Source of the DNA: Rhodoferax bucti | GTDB taxonomy: Bacteria > Pseudomonadota > Gammaproteobacteria > Burkholderiales > Burkholderiaceae_C | NCBI RefSeq assembly: GCF_005876985.1 | Contig: NZ_VAHD01000001.1 | Location: forward strand, 868,001 to 932,000 | Length of the DNA stretch: 64,000 nt | Reading direction: 5' to 3' | Shown here: positions 1-9,054 of the stretch, piece by piece | Position numbering within the stretch: the stretch's first letter is position 1 | Layout of the letters: the number at the start of each line of letters is the position of its first letter | The notes under the pieces: generated by a model | What the model saw: only the letters and a program-made list of their open reading frames with translations | What the model was told of the DNA's origin: nothing | The model's database searches: none | Program-made: the position numbers and the translations under genes

Positions 1-283
1 TTTTTTCCACCGTCCAGTGCGGAAAGAGCCCTACCGACTGGATGGCGTAGCCCATGCGCCGGCGCAGGTCCTCGGGGGCGAAGTTGCGGATTTCCTGGCC
101 CGCAAAGCGGATGCGGCCGGCGTCATGCTCGACCAGGCGGTTGATCATGCGCAGCGTGGTGGACTTGCCCGAGCCCGAGGGGCCGATCAGCACCACCAGC
201 TCTCCGGCGGCAATGCCCAGGTTCAGGTCGGCCACCGCAACGCGGTCGCCATAGCGTTTGCTGACGTGGTCAAACTCAATCAT
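1..283 (-). CDS. Osmoprotectant ABC importer ATPase (partial, N-terminal 94 residues)
   Basis: This is the ATP-binding subunit of a glycine betaine/osmoprotectant importer of OpuCA/ProV/YehX type. The gene is cut by the left edge, so only the N-terminal part is seen. It opens MIEFDHVSKRYGDRVAV, has a Walker A GPSGSGKST at about residues 33-41, and a Q-loop in YAIQSVGLFPHWT near residues 79-91, the 'QSVGLFPH' form being typical of osmoprotectant ATPases. The ATG overlaps the stop of the upstream permease by four bases (ATGA), indicating translational coupling. Order binding protein, permease, ATPase matches the yehZYX arrangement. Confidence 0.9.
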   Translation of the reverse strand, partial: MIEFDHVSKRYGDRVAVADLNLGIAAGELVVLIGPSGSGKSTTLRMINRLVEHDAGRIRFAGQEIRNFAPEDLRRRMGYAIQSVGLFPHWTVEK

Positions 284-1473
284 GGTGAGGTGCGCAGTCC
301 GGGTGGCAAAAAAGCGGTGCTTGCCGCAAACAAGCCTTCGGCGCACCAGGCCAGCACCACAATGGGCGCCACTGCCAGCAGCACCAGGTCCAGCGCACTG
401 CTGAACAGGCCTTCAAACATCAGGGCTCCCAGGCCCCCCGCGCCAATGAGTGCGGCCACTGCCGCCAGCCCGATGGTTTGGATCAGCATCACCTTCAACC
501 CCGAGAGCATCACAGGCGCCGCTAGCGGCAGCTCCACCTGCCACAAGCGCTGCCGGCCCGACATGCCCATGGCCTGGGCCGACTCCACCGCCGCAGCCGG
601 CACGCTGGCGAGGCCTTCAAAGGTGCTGCGAACCAAGGGCAGCAAGGAATACAGCGTGAGTGCCAGCACCGCCGGAGCGAGGCCAATGCCCTGAATGCCC
701 CATGCCGGCAGCAGCGGGAACACCGCCCCCAGCCAGGCCAGCGCCGCCATCAACAGGCCGAACAGGGCAATCGATGGAATGGTTTGCACCAGGCTCAATG
801 CGGGGAACACCCGCGCCGCCCACCGCGGTTGCCGGTGCAGCCATACCCCCAAGGGCAGCCCGGCGGCCAGGGTGAGCCCCACGGTCCAGCCGATGAGGTG
901 GAGGTGCTGCCGCACACCGCGCCAGAAGTCTTCTTGCCTGTTGGCGTACTCCCGCAGGGTGGACAGCGCATCCAGCTGCCCGCTGGCCAGCAACACCAGC
1001 ACGCCTGCCAGCAGCCCGGCCCAAAAGCCTAGGGTAAGCCGTTTGCCGGCGCGCAGGCCGCGCAGCAACTCGTTGGCCAGCAGCCAAACCAGCAACAGCG
1101 TGAGCCAAAACCCGCTCGCTACGCTGGCACGGCCCAGGCCGTCGGTCTGCACTTGGTGGGCCGCCGCCAGGCTGCCGCTCAGCGCACACAAGCCCCACAC
1201 CAGCCCTGCGAGCCACACCAGCATGCCGTAAGACGCATACCGCTGCGCTGCGCCCACCTGGCGCGCCCCTACCAAGAGCGCACCGGCAACGCCCCACACC
1301 CCGGCCGCCGCCCACCAGCCCGGCCCTGCCGGGCTGAGTGCCTCCAGCAGCAGCCGGCCTTTGCCGCTGAGCAAGCGGTTCGGCGCCTCGCTCAGCAGCG
1401 GCAGGCCGGCCAGCAAGCCCGCGTTTGCCAGCAGTAACAAGGGCACCGTGCGGGAAGACGCCGGGCTGCGCAT
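280..1473 (-). CDS. Osmoprotectant ABC importer permease (YehY/OpuCB type)
   Basis: Inner-membrane permease, 397 aa. The N-terminal half holds several hydrophobic segments (residues ~8-25, 50-70, 80-105, 115-140, 150-168). The C-terminal half is a binding-protein-dependent transport domain with the ATPase-coupling loop around 'ESAQAMGMSGRQRLWQVELP' at ~295-314. Length and the N-terminal 'PNRLLSGKGR' stretch resemble YehY, longer than the ~210-aa OpuCB permeases. It lies 9 bp downstream of the binding protein gene and overlaps the ATPase gene by 4 bp, so the three genes form one operon. Substrate (betaine, choline or similar) is inferred from family only. Confidence 0.88.
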   Translation of the reverse strand: MRSPASSRTVPLLLLANAGLLAGLPLLSEAPNRLLSGKGRLLLEALSPAGPGWWAAAGVWGVAGALLVGARQVGAAQRYASYGMLVWLAGLVWGLCALSGSLAAAHQVQTDGLGRASVASGFWLTLLLVWLLANELLRGLRAGKRLTLGFWAGLLAGVLVLLASGQLDALSTLREYANRQEDFWRGVRQHLHLIGWTVGLTLAAGLPLGVWLHRQPRWAARVFPALSLVQTIPSIALFGLLMAALAWLGAVFPLLPAWGIQGIGLAPAVLALTLYSLLPLVRSTFEGLASVPAAAVESAQAMGMSGRQRLWQVELPLAAPVMLSGLKVMLIQTIGLAAVAALIGAGGLGALMFEGLFSSALDLVLLAVAPIVVLAWCAEGLFAASTAFLPPGLRTSP

Positions 1474-1482
1474 GCGGGGGGC

Positions 1483-2415
1483 TTAGCCTTTGATCAGGTT
1501 TTTGGACTTCAGGTAGTCCGCAGCCACCTTTTTGGCGTCCTGGCCTTCCAGTGCAATCTTGGCGTTGAGCGATTGCAAAGTGGGGCCATCCAGCGTCTTG
1601 AATACTGGTGCCAACACCTCGCGGATTTTGGGGTTCTTGGTCAATACGGCTTCGCGGATGATGGGCGCCGGGGCGTAGACCGGCTGAATGCCTTTGGGGT
1701 CATCCAGAATCACCAACCCCAAGGCGGCGACCGGGCCATCGGTGCCGTACGCCATGGCGGCGTTCACTCCGGAGGTGCCTTCTGCGGCGGCCTTGATGGT
1801 GACCGCCGTGTCGCCCCCCGCCAGGGTGAGCAACTGCGCCTGGCTCAGCTTGAAGCCATAGCCGGCTTGGAAGGCGGGCAGGGCGTCGGAGCGCTCAATA
1901 AATTCGGCCGAGGCCGCCAGCTTGAACTTGCCGCCCGCGTTGACCCAGCGGCCCAAGTCTTCCAGGGTTTTCAGGTGGTTGGCCGACGCTACGTCTTTGC
2001 GGACGGCTATGGCCCAGGTGTTGTTGGCCGGTGCCGGCTCCAACCAGGTGATTTTGTTGGCGGCGGAGTCCAGCTTGTTCACCAGCTCGTAGCCGGCCTT
2101 GGCGCTCTTCCAGGCCGCGTTCTTTTCATCAGAGAAAAAGAAGGCGCCGTTGCCGGTGTATTCGGGGTAGATATCGATTTCGCCGGCCACGATGGCGCTG
2201 CGCACGATCTTGGTGTTGCCCAGGCGCACTTTGTTTTCGGTTTTGATGCCGTTGGCTTCCAGCACCTGCACGATGAGGTTGCCCAGCAATGCACCTTCGG
2301 TATCGATCTTGGAGCCCACGCGCACCGGCGCGTTTTGCGCCCAGACGCTAGTGACTGCGAGGGCCGAGGCCAGGGTGGCCAGTGCCAGGGTGCGGCGGGT
2401 GAGGGTGGGGGTCAT
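1483..2415 (-). CDS. Osmoprotectant-binding periplasmic protein (OsmF/YehZ family)
   Basis: Periplasmic binding protein, 310 aa, first gene of the importer operon. I start it at MTPTLTRRTLALATL because this ATG has a good Shine-Dalgarno (AAGGACC) and begins a signal peptide ending near 'SVWAQ'; the open frame extends 54 codons further upstream but that part looks non-coding. The mature protein begins VRVGSKIDTEGALLGN and contains 'EIDIYPEYTGNGAFFF', characteristic of the quaternary-amine-binding OpuAC fold of OsmF/OpuCC. Ligand is not determinable from sequence by eye. Confidence 0.9.
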   Translation of the reverse strand: MTPTLTRRTLALATLASALAVTSVWAQNAPVRVGSKIDTEGALLGNLIVQVLEANGIKTENKVRLGNTKIVRSAIVAGEIDIYPEYTGNGAFFFSDEKNAAWKSAKAGYELVNKLDSAANKITWLEPAPANNTWAIAVRKDVASANHLKTLEDLGRWVNAGGKFKLAASAEFIERSDALPAFQAGYGFKLSQAQLLTLAGGDTAVTIKAAAEGTSGVNAAMAYGTDGPVAALGLVILDDPKGIQPVYAPAPIIREAVLTKNPKIREVLAPVFKTLDGPTLQSLNAKIALEGQDAKKVAADYLKSKNLIKG

Positions 2416-2581
2416 GCTAGGTCCTTGTGGTGAAAGCAATGTGGCTTGCTGTCGAGTCCATCGCCCGGATGGGCGCGGTGTACCGCATGGTAGTGGTTGT
2501 TGGGCTCCACCGTGCGCCCACCGGGCGGAGCCCCTTGGGCGAGCGGCCTGCCCCCACCCGGTACAGGCCGTATTCAAGCAT

Positions 2582-2636
2582 CATTTTGTTCTCTAGCGCA
2601 GGTAGGATATGCGCGAGCAGCTATCAAATTAGGAGC
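2582..2636 (-). repeat. Dispersed Comamonadaceae-type repeat, copy 1
   Basis: Read on the minus strand this is 'gctcctaatttgatagctg', then 'ctcgcgcatatcctacctgcgctagaga', closely matching the copies near 6698, 15184, 31308, 33051, 46824 and 59428. It sits between the osmoprotectant binding protein gene and the 3' end of ssuE. The rest of 2416-2642 shows no convincing gene. Confidence 0.75.
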
Positions 2637-2642
2637 GCTGCG

Positions 2643-3233
2643 CTACACGCTGCATTGCACTTGCGAGAACGCAATCGGGGGAAAGCGCCCCGCAATCGAC
2701 AACCCGGTCTGCAAAGACTCGGTCAGCAGGGTGTTGACCGCGTCATCCAGGCGCTGGCCGATGTCGGCACTCACCTGGTAGCTGCCGGACTCGTTCAGCG
2801 TGACCTGCGCATCGGTGGCATAGATGCCGGGAAGAATGTGCTTGGCCCCCAGCGACTGCAGCACCGGGCGCAGCGAGTAGTCCAGCGCCAGCATGTGGTG
2901 CGGGCTGCCGCCGGTGGCCAGTGGCAGCACTACTTTGCCCTTGAAGCCATCTTGTGGCAGCAAGTCGAGAAACACCTTGAGTACGCCGCTGTAGGCCGCC
3001 TTGTAAACCGGTGTGGCCACGATCACCACATCGGCCGCCGCGACCTGCCCCGTGGCTTGGCTGATGGAGGGGTGGCCGAAGTCGGCGAGCAGCAGGGCCT
3101 GGGGCGACAAGTCGCGCACCCGCAAGCGGTCTACCAGCACACCCCGTGCCTCCAGGCGCTGGCCTGCGGCTTCCAGCAAGGCTGCGGTGCGCGAGCGGTC
3201 AGAGGGGCTTCCGGCAATGAGTAAAACAGACAT
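2643..3233 (-). CDS. ssuE: NADPH-dependent FMN reductase (SsuE)
   Basis: Flavodoxin-like FMN reductase, 196 aa, that supplies reduced FMN to two-component monooxygenases such as alkanesulfonate or sulfone monooxygenases. The N-terminus MSVLLIAGSPSDRSRTAALL carries the phosphate-binding loop (GSPSDRSRT, residues ~8-16). 'ATPVYKAAYSGVLKVFLDLL' (~73-92) and 'LPLATGGSPHHMLALDYSL' (~102-120) are typical SsuE motifs. It stands alone on the minus strand, but the FMN-dependent monooxygenase at 11936-13288 is its likely client. The stop lies a few bases from a dispersed repeat, so the last residues may be repeat-derived. Confidence 0.9.
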   Translation of the reverse strand: MSVLLIAGSPSDRSRTAALLEAAGQRLEARGVLVDRLRVRDLSPQALLLADFGHPSISQATGQVAAADVVIVATPVYKAAYSGVLKVFLDLLPQDGFKGKVVLPLATGGSPHHMLALDYSLRPVLQSLGAKHILPGIYATDAQVTLNESGSYQVSADIGQRLDDAVNTLLTESLQTGLSIAGRFPPIAFSQVQCSV

Positions 3234-3443
3234 GAATGGGTACCTGGTTCAAAGAATGCAGGCATTGTGGAATGCCGCCATCTTTTGAAGAAGGTCTGAT
3301 TTTTCATTTCCTTATGACTTTTGTGATGCGAGCCGGCGCTCTATCCGCACCTGCGCAGCCGTGTGAGCGCGCCAAGGTAGTAGTCCCCTTGCGCCATAGC
3401 GCTACCATTCGCCGCCGCAGCGGCATATCAAGGGAGTTGGATT

Positions 3444-5375
3444 TTGTTAGTTCCAAGCAAAGAGCAGGTCGACATCATCAACGCTGTCGCACCGCGCATC
3501 CTTATTGAGGCCAATGCTGGTTCGGCAAAGACCACGACAGCGGCCATGCGGATTCAAAAGCTGGTGGAGCGCGGGGTGGACCCCGGCAAGATCGTGGCCT
3601 TGGCCTACAGCACTCCAGGGGTGAGCGCGTATGCAGGGGCGTTTCACCGCATCGGCATGCCCGATTCGGTGTCGTCCAAGGTGCGCGTGGGAACGGTGGA
3701 TGCGCTGTGTGCCACCCGTCTTAAGCGGGTGGAAGCACCGGTGCAGGATGGCGTGCGGGCCCAGCCGGTTAAAAGCTTTGAGCGGGCAGTACAAGTCCGG
3801 CCCTATGTGCTGCAGGCTGTCCAGCGGGCCCGTGAGGTTTCGCAAGAGCGGTTTGCCAACGACTTTTCTATTCAAGGCACCGGCGCGCTGTCGGTAGAGC
3901 ACCTGCTGGAAGAGTTTGCGGTGCTCAAAGGCACCTTGGCCGTACCCCGCTATGGCGAGGACTTCAGGTGCACCCCTGCGGTGGCTGCGGAGCTGGGCAC
4001 GGACTACACCCCACTGGCTGTGTTTCTCCAGTACGAACGGGACAGAACCGGTTTCGTCAACCCGGAGGGCGAGCAAGTCAAATTTCGCTATCCGGGGGAC
4101 GCGACCTACGACATGGCCAGGTGGTTGTTGTCGGAAAACGCACCCTGGTCGTGGGACAGACACCCCCTTAGCTTGGGAATCGAAGCCATCGTGCTGGATG
4201 AAATGCACGATTGCGGCTGGGCGATCTTCACCGTCATTCGTGCCTTGTTGGAGTGCAACCCGGGGGCCACGTTTTTGGGCGTGGGCGACAGGGATCAAGT
4301 CATTCATGCAAAGAACGGCGCGGACGCCTATTTCCTGGGGCCCAACCTCAGCCGGGAGCTGGGGGAGATAGCCACATTCCCGCTGACGGTGACGCGCCGG
4401 TTCGGTCCATCCATCGCCCGCCCCCTGGGCGTGTTTGCGAACAAGGCCTACAACGTGCATACGGACCACACCTCGAACGCCGTGCTGCGGTTGGCCGATA
4501 GCTCGAAGGCCAATGCTGACCTGATCGTGCAGCTGATTCAGCAGCATCAGGTTGACCCCAATACCCTGGGTAATGACTTTGCGGTTTTGTTGCGGCATCC
4601 GGGCGCCGCAGTCGGCATTGAGCACGAATTGCTGTTGAAAGGCATGACCTACCAGACCGTGGGCTTCCGGCCTTTCCTGCAGCGACCCGAGATTGCCTTT
4701 GTGCGGATGCTGCTGGCCATCGCTGTTGACCACCAAAGCAAATTCATTGCGCCTGCGCTGCTGGAGGCCAAGCAAGCCGTTTGGGAATTCATGGGCAGCA
4801 ACCTCTCGGTGCCTGATGCGCAGGACGCGACGGATGCCATCATCAGCTCCGCCACAGAAGACAACTTCAGGCAGTTTGTGTTTCCAGATTTGCTGGGTGC
4901 GGCCGATCAGGAGACCCAGCACGCCATCCACGCCGCCTTGGAGATTGCGGCAACCAATGACGCTTCGAAAATCAAAGAGTTTATGGACGCCTTGGATTTC
5001 AACCGCATCGGCCAGAAGATCTATGTGACGCAGGCGGACTTTGAGGAGGTGCGCTACGCGCTGGACAGCATCGGCAAGGTCGCCAGCCAATACTCGTCGA
5101 TGGATGCCTTTTTGGCAGCCATGAATATGTTTGACCACACGCTCCGAAAGCCAAGCGCAGCACATCGCCAACTTCGGCTCTCCACCATCGAGGATGCCAA
5201 GGGCCTGGAGTTCCGGATCGTGTTCATACCCGACTGCAATAGAAAGACCTTCGACAGCACGAGCCAGGATGAGCGCAACCTGTTTTACGTGGCCGCATCC
5301 CGCGCCAAAGAGCTGTTAGTCATGGGGCATGACCAAGGCGCAGAGTCCTCGTACCTGAAGCATTTCGCGCACTAG
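3444..5375 (+). CDS. Orphan UvrD-like superfamily 1 helicase
   Basis: DNA helicase-like ATPase of 643 aa. Visible SF1A motifs: motif I 'EANAGSAKTTT' (Walker A, residues ~22-32); motif II 'VLDEMHD' (D252/E253); motif III 'GVGDRDQVIHAKNGAD' (~280-295); an arginine-containing motif IV 'TVTRRFGPS'; motif V 'STIEDAKGLEF' (~579-589); motif VI 'LFYVAASRAKE' (~613-623). It is shorter than UvrD/Rep (~670-720 aa) and has no nuclease domain that I can see. The start is a TTG preceded by AGGGAG; no better in-frame start exists upstream. Neighbours are unrelated metabolic genes, so the role (repair, or defence as in some orphan helicases) is unknown. Confidence 0.85.
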   Translation: MLVPSKEQVDIINAVAPRILIEANAGSAKTTTAAMRIQKLVERGVDPGKIVALAYSTPGVSAYAGAFHRIGMPDSVSSKVRVGTVDALCATRLKRVEAPVQDGVRAQPVKSFERAVQVRPYVLQAVQRAREVSQERFANDFSIQGTGALSVEHLLEEFAVLKGTLAVPRYGEDFRCTPAVAAELGTDYTPLAVFLQYERDRTGFVNPEGEQVKFRYPGDATYDMARWLLSENAPWSWDRHPLSLGIEAIVLDEMHDCGWAIFTVIRALLECNPGATFLGVGDRDQVIHAKNGADAYFLGPNLSRELGEIATFPLTVTRRFGPSIARPLGVFANKAYNVHTDHTSNAVLRLADSSKANADLIVQLIQQHQVDPNTLGNDFAVLLRHPGAAVGIEHELLLKGMTYQTVGFRPFLQRPEIAFVRMLLAIAVDHQSKFIAPALLEAKQAVWEFMGSNLSVPDAQDATDAIISSATEDNFRQFVFPDLLGAADQETQHAIHAALEIAATNDASKIKEFMDALDFNRIGQKIYVTQADFEEVRYALDSIGKVASQYSSMDAFLAAMNMFDHTLRKPSAAHRQLRLSTIEDAKGLEFRIVFIPDCNRKTFDSTSQDERNLFYVAASRAKELLVMGHDQGAESSYLKHFAH

Positions 5376-5423
5376 AGCGAACCTGCAGGGCCGCGCTTCA
5401 CCATGCAAATGGTGCGTTGCCTT

Positions 5424-5567
5424 TCAGCGCATTTGCACCGACAGCAGCCACAGGTTCACGAGGAGGGCAATGGCCGTAACACCCACCAGGGCGTACCCTA
5501 GCGATACACCCAATTCACGCCAGGTGAAGGGGCTGTCCAGCTCGTGGTGGGGTGGGTTGTTGGGCAT
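5424..5567 (-). CDS. 47-aa single-pass membrane protein
   Basis: A small gene too short for usual ORF cutoffs. It reads MPNNPPHHELDSPFTWRELG, then a hydrophobic helix at residues ~21-43 (VSLGYALVGVTAIALL followed by VNLWLLSVQ), ending in QMR. A strong Shine-Dalgarno (TCAGGAGAG) sits 6-8 bases before the ATG. The charged N-terminus and one membrane span suggest an inner-membrane miniprotein. It lies 3' of the helicase gene and 127 bp upstream-of-stop of the cysB-like gene. Function unknown; conservation in relatives would decide whether it is real. Confidence 0.6.
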   Translation of the reverse strand: MPNNPPHHELDSPFTWRELGVSLGYALVGVTAIALLVNLWLLSVQMR

Positions 5568-5694
5568 GGTGTCTCTCCTGAACGGCACGGTGAAAGTCAT
5601 TGTGCAAGGACAGTGCCAGGATGATTAGGAATGAAAAAGCGTCAGCAACTGCGCAAACTGCATAAGGGCAGCCCGGGTCGGGCTGCCCCGGGCT

Positions 5695-6636
5695 TCATGC
5701 GTCCAGGTGGCTGGCCTCGGCCAGCGTGCGGGCCACCACCGCTTTGTTCAGCGTAGGCACAAAGGTCTCGATGAAGCTGTAGGCATAACCGCGCAGCCAC
5801 GCGCCTTTGCGCAGGCCCAGCCGGGTCACATTCACCTGAAACAGGTGGCCCGCATCCAGGATGCGCAGATTGCGGTCGCGCTCCGCATCCAGCGCCACCG
5901 AGGCGACGATGCCCACGCCCATGCCCAGTTCCACATAGGTTTTGATCACGTCCGCATCCATGGCGGTGAGCACCACATCGGGGTGCAGGTTTTCTGCCGC
6001 GAACGCGTTATCGATGTGGGCCCGGCCGGTGTAGCCCAGCTCGTAGGTGATGATGGGGTAGTGCGCCAACTGGCGCAGCGTGACGGGCTCCGTTTGCTCC
6101 AGCAGTGGGTGGCCCGGGGGCACCACGATGCTGTGCGTCCAGCGGTAGCAGGGCAGGGTGACCAGCTGGGCGTAGTCGGCCAGTGCTTCGGTAGCCACGC
6201 CGATGTCCGCCTCGCCCGAGAGCAGCATGGCTGCCACTTGTTTGGGCGAACCTTGGTGCAGGTGCAGCGTGACCTTGGGGAATTTGTCGCGGAAATCTTT
6301 CACCACATGGGGCAAGGCGTAGCGTGCCTGCGAGTGGGTAGCGGCTACCGACAACTGGCCCTCGAGTTGCGCGCTGTAGTCCTGGCCGGCGCGCTTGAGG
6401 TTGTCGGCATCCAGCAGCAAGCGCTCCACGATGGGCAGCAGGTCTTTGCCGGGCGGCGTCAGGCCAGTCAGGCGTTTGCCGGCGCGGTTGAATATTTCAA
6501 CGCCCAGCTCCTCTTCCAGCTCGCGAATCTGGCGGCTCACGCCGGGTTGCGAGGTGTGCAGCATGCCGGCTACTTCGGTCAGGTTGTAGCCGCAGCGCAC
6601 GGCCTCGCGCACGGATCTCAGTTGTTGGAAATTCAT
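5695..6636 (-). CDS. cysB: CysB/Cbl-type LysR transcriptional regulator
   Basis: LysR-family activator of sulfur assimilation, 313 aa. I start it at MNFQQLRSVREAVR because this ATG has an AGGAG Shine-Dalgarno. Winged helix-turn-helix at residues ~3-60 ('NLTEVAGMLHTSQPGVSRQIRELEEELGVEIF'-type, seen in pieces), followed by the inducer-binding domain with CysB signature 'THSQARYALP' (~100-109). CysB/Cbl proteins sense O-acetylserine/N-acetylserine or sulfate status and control cys, ssu and tau genes. Its position among ssuE, tauD, sulfonate-type ABC genes and a sulfate-binding protein fits regulation of all of them. Confidence 0.9.
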   Translation of the reverse strand: MNFQQLRSVREAVRCGYNLTEVAGMLHTSQPGVSRQIRELEEELGVEIFNRAGKRLTGLTPPGKDLLPIVERLLLDADNLKRAGQDYSAQLEGQLSVAATHSQARYALPHVVKDFRDKFPKVTLHLHQGSPKQVAAMLLSGEADIGVATEALADYAQLVTLPCYRWTHSIVVPPGHPLLEQTEPVTLRQLAHYPIITYELGYTGRAHIDNAFAAENLHPDVVLTAMDADVIKTYVELGMGVGIVASVALDAERDRNLRILDAGHLFQVNVTRLGLRKGAWLRGYAYSFIETFVPTLNKAVVARTLAEASHLDA

Positions 6637-6697
6637 GCGCGCTCCTTCCATGTGAGGGCGGCGGCATTCTGGGGGTGTGACATGGGAATCTCTTTTT

Positions 6698-6751
6698 TGC
6701 TATTGATTTTGTAGCTGCTTGCGCTTGTTGCACCTGCGCTAGAGGCCTATT
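6698..6751 (+). repeat. Dispersed repeat, copy 2
   Basis: 'tgctattgattttgtagct' followed by 'gcttgcgcttgttgcacctgcgctagaggcctatt'. It shares the core tagctgcttgcgc and gcgctagaggc with the other copies. It lies in the spacer upstream of the cysB-like gene and downstream of the MFS gene, close to where the cysB promoter should be. Confidence 0.8.
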
Positions 6752-6851
6752 GAATGCCTAAAAGTCTGTGCTGCAGTGCGTGGATGGCAGTCGGGTGTGG
6801 GGGACTGTAGCCATCCACTTTCAAAACGCAAACGAATAAAAAGTTGATTCT

Positions 6852-8039
6852 TTACGCCGAAATCATCTGAGGCGCGCTGCGGGCCCGCACACTGTTCCAT
6901 GCAAGCCACGCAAACAGCGGCACAAAACAGACAAACATGGTTTGCAGCCCGATTGCCGTACCTGCGGTGCCGCCCAGCAGTCCGCCCAGAAAGCCACCTG
7001 TGGGCCCGGCCAGCGCGCTCAGGCCCGATACCCGCCCCCGCCCCAGCTTGGCGCCCCACACCGCGAACTGGCTCAGGGTGTGGATCTGCAGCAGCCCCAA
7101 GCCCAAGCCCAAGAGCGCACCGCCCGCCCACAGCCCGCCCATGCTGCGGGCGCTGGCCAGCAGCACCATGGCCAGCGCCGCCGCCACTGCGCCGCCCACC
7201 ACCGTGCGCAAGGGACCGAGCCGCGCTGCCCAGCGCCCCAGAAAAATCAGCGCAAAGATGAATGCGCTGCCCTGCACCGCCACCAGCGTGCCGGCCCCCA
7301 GCGCGGGCAGGCCCAGCTGCTGCACCGCAATCACCACGATGTAAAAGGCGTAATACATGTGCGCCGCCTGCACCACAAACTCCAGGCTGGCCAGGGTGCG
7401 CACGGCGGGCTCGGCCCACAGCGCACGCACCGAGCGAAAGATGCCCACGCGCGCACCCGCTGCAGGCGGGGTGTGCGGCTGTGCGCGCAACACCGGCCCG
7501 GCGAGCAGGGCGGTGAGCACAAACATGCCGGCAATCAGCCAGTAGCTGCCGGCATGGCCGCCCCAGTGGATCACGCTGGCAGCCGCCACCGGCCCGAGCA
7601 AAAACATGCCTGACATGTGCGCTCCGCGCTGCCAACCCGCTTGCGCGTGGCCGATGCGCTCCAGCGCCGCCATGAACACGGTATTGAGCGACACAAAGCG
7701 CAGTGGCATCAGAAAGCTGATACACGCAGTTACGCCCAGCAAGAAAAAGGCATGGGGAACCGCAGGAATCAGCGCATACAGCGCCCCCATGAGCCAGCTG
7801 CCCGCGATGAACAGCCGCGCCGGCCCGAAGCGCTCCACCCAGAATCCCACCGGCAGGCTCATGAACAGAATGCCCACTGATTGCGCACCCGCCATGGCGG
7901 CCAGCAACCAGCCGTGGGCGCCCAGCTCCAGCGCATACAGCGTGGTGGTGAACTTGGCCAGGCCCACGCTGGTCCCCATGAATGAGGACAGCAGGGCAAA
8001 GCGAAGCAGAAAGGCATGGCGGGTGAGGAACCCGCGCAT
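6852..8039 (-). CDS. MFS transporter, linked to tauD
   Basis: Major facilitator superfamily membrane protein, 395 aa, with about 12 hydrophobic segments. A motif-A-like sequence 'GFWVERFGPARLF' lies after TM2 (~60-72). I start it at [14 protein letters not shown], whose ATG overlaps the tauD stop by one base (TGATG), so translation is coupled to tauD. It probably moves the substrate or product of the TauD-like dioxygenase, or another sulfur compound; the substrate cannot be read from sequence. Confidence 0.82.
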   Translation of the reverse strand: MRGFLTRHAFLLRFALLSSFMGTSVGLAKFTTTLYALELGAHGWLLAAMAGAQSVGILFMSLPVGFWVERFGPARLFIAGSWLMGALYALIPAVPHAFFLLGVTACISFLMPLRFVSLNTVFMAALERIGHAQAGWQRGAHMSGMFLLGPVAAASVIHWGGHAGSYWLIAGMFVLTALLAGPVLRAQPHTPPAAGARVGIFRSVRALWAEPAVRTLASLEFVVQAAHMYYAFYIVVIAVQQLGLPALGAGTLVAVQGSAFIFALIFLGRWAARLGPLRTVVGGAVAAALAMVLLASARSMGGLWAGGALLGLGLGLLQIHTLSQFAVWGAKLGRGRVSGLSALAGPTGGFLGGLLGGTAGTAIGLQTMFVCFVPLFAWLAWNSVRARSAPQMISA

Positions 8040-8968
8040 CAGGCTGTGTGCGTGACAGCGTTGGCCGCGTCGCCGGGCACAAAGCTGTGCTGGCCGTTCA
8101 CCGCCACCGGTACTTCGCCGCGCACCGTCACGCGGCGCACCACGCGGTGTTGCTTGCCGTAGTCGTTGATGGCGTAGTGCTGGGTGGCGCGGTTGTCCCA
8201 GATGGCTACGTCGCCCGTGGTCCACTGCCAGCGCACGGTGTTTTCCAGGCGGGTGATGTGGTGCTGGAAGATCTCAAACAAGCGGTCCGAGTCGTGGGTG
8301 TTGTAGCCCGCAAAGCGCTTGATGAAATGGCCCGCCACCAGCGTGCGCTCACCGGTTTCAGGGTGCACACGCACCAGCGGGTGTTGGGCCTCAATCAGGC
8401 GGGAGGCAAATACCTCTTTATGGTGTTGGGCGCCGGTGGCGTCGATGTCGATACGCGTGGCGGCGTAGTCATAGTCGTTGCTGTGGACGGCCCAGAGCTG
8501 CTCGGCCAGGGCTTTGAGTTCAGGGGGCAACTCCTCGTAAGCGGCCGCGGTGTTGGACCACACCGTGTCGCCGCCGGAATCGGGAATGGTGATTCCGCGC
8601 AGCACCGACACCTTGGGGTAGTCGGTGGTGAAGGTCACATCGGTGTGCCAGGAGTTGGCGCGCCCGCCGTGTTGCGAGTCGAGTTCAAAATTCTGGGTGC
8701 CCGCTTTGGCCGGCACAGTGGGGTGAGCCACCAGCTCGCCCCACAGGGAGGCAAACGCTTGTTGCGCCGCGTCGTCCAGGTGGTGCTGGCCGCGGAGGAA
8801 GATCACCTTGTGGCGCAGCAATGCCTGGTGAATGGCCACGAAGGTTTCAGGTGCCAAGTCGCCCGAGAGGCGCACCCCCTGAATGAGGGCGCCAATGCGG
8901 CCCGCCAGGGGTTTGATTTCCAGCGCTGCGGGCGCGGTGGCGAGTGGGCTTTGCAAAACAGCAGACAT
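8039..8968 (-). CDS. tauD: TauD-family Fe(II)/2-oxoglutarate dioxygenase
   Basis: 309-aa dioxygenase of the taurine dioxygenase (TauD/TfdA) family, which releases sulfite from taurine or related sulfonates/sulfates. The iron-binding triad is visible as 'SWHTDVTF' (H and D, ~104-106) and the distal His in '[11 protein letters not shown]' (~260). The 2-oxoglutarate-binding Arg is in 'HRVVRRVTV'. '[14 protein letters not shown]' near the start is typical of TauD. The ATG (8968) has an AAGGAG Shine-Dalgarno. It is divergent from the sulfonate ABC operon and co-transcribed with an MFS gene. The exact substrate could also be an alkylsulfate (AtsK-like). Confidence 0.85.
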   Translation of the reverse strand: MSAVLQSPLATAPAALEIKPLAGRIGALIQGVRLSGDLAPETFVAIHQALLRHKVIFLRGQHHLDDAAQQAFASLWGELVAHPTVPAKAGTQNFELDSQHGGRANSWHTDVTFTTDYPKVSVLRGITIPDSGGDTVWSNTAAAYEELPPELKALAEQLWAVHSNDYDYAATRIDIDATGAQHHKEVFASRLIEAQHPLVRVHPETGERTLVAGHFIKRFAGYNTHDSDRLFEIFQHHITRLENTVRWQWTTGDVAIWDNRATQHYAINDYGKQHRVVRRVTVRGEVPVAVNGQHSFVPGDAANAVTHTA

Positions 8969-9054
8969 AAAAAACTCCTTGAAGTGACAGCTAAAAAATA
9001 GAGAAGAGGTCTGCATCCTAGGAAGCGGCAAGCGCTTTGCGAAGCGCGCATTTC

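Noticed and set aside
3447..5171. 574-codon open frame on the minus strand
   Set aside because: Antisense of the UvrD-like helicase, whose motifs I-VI are all in the plus frame.
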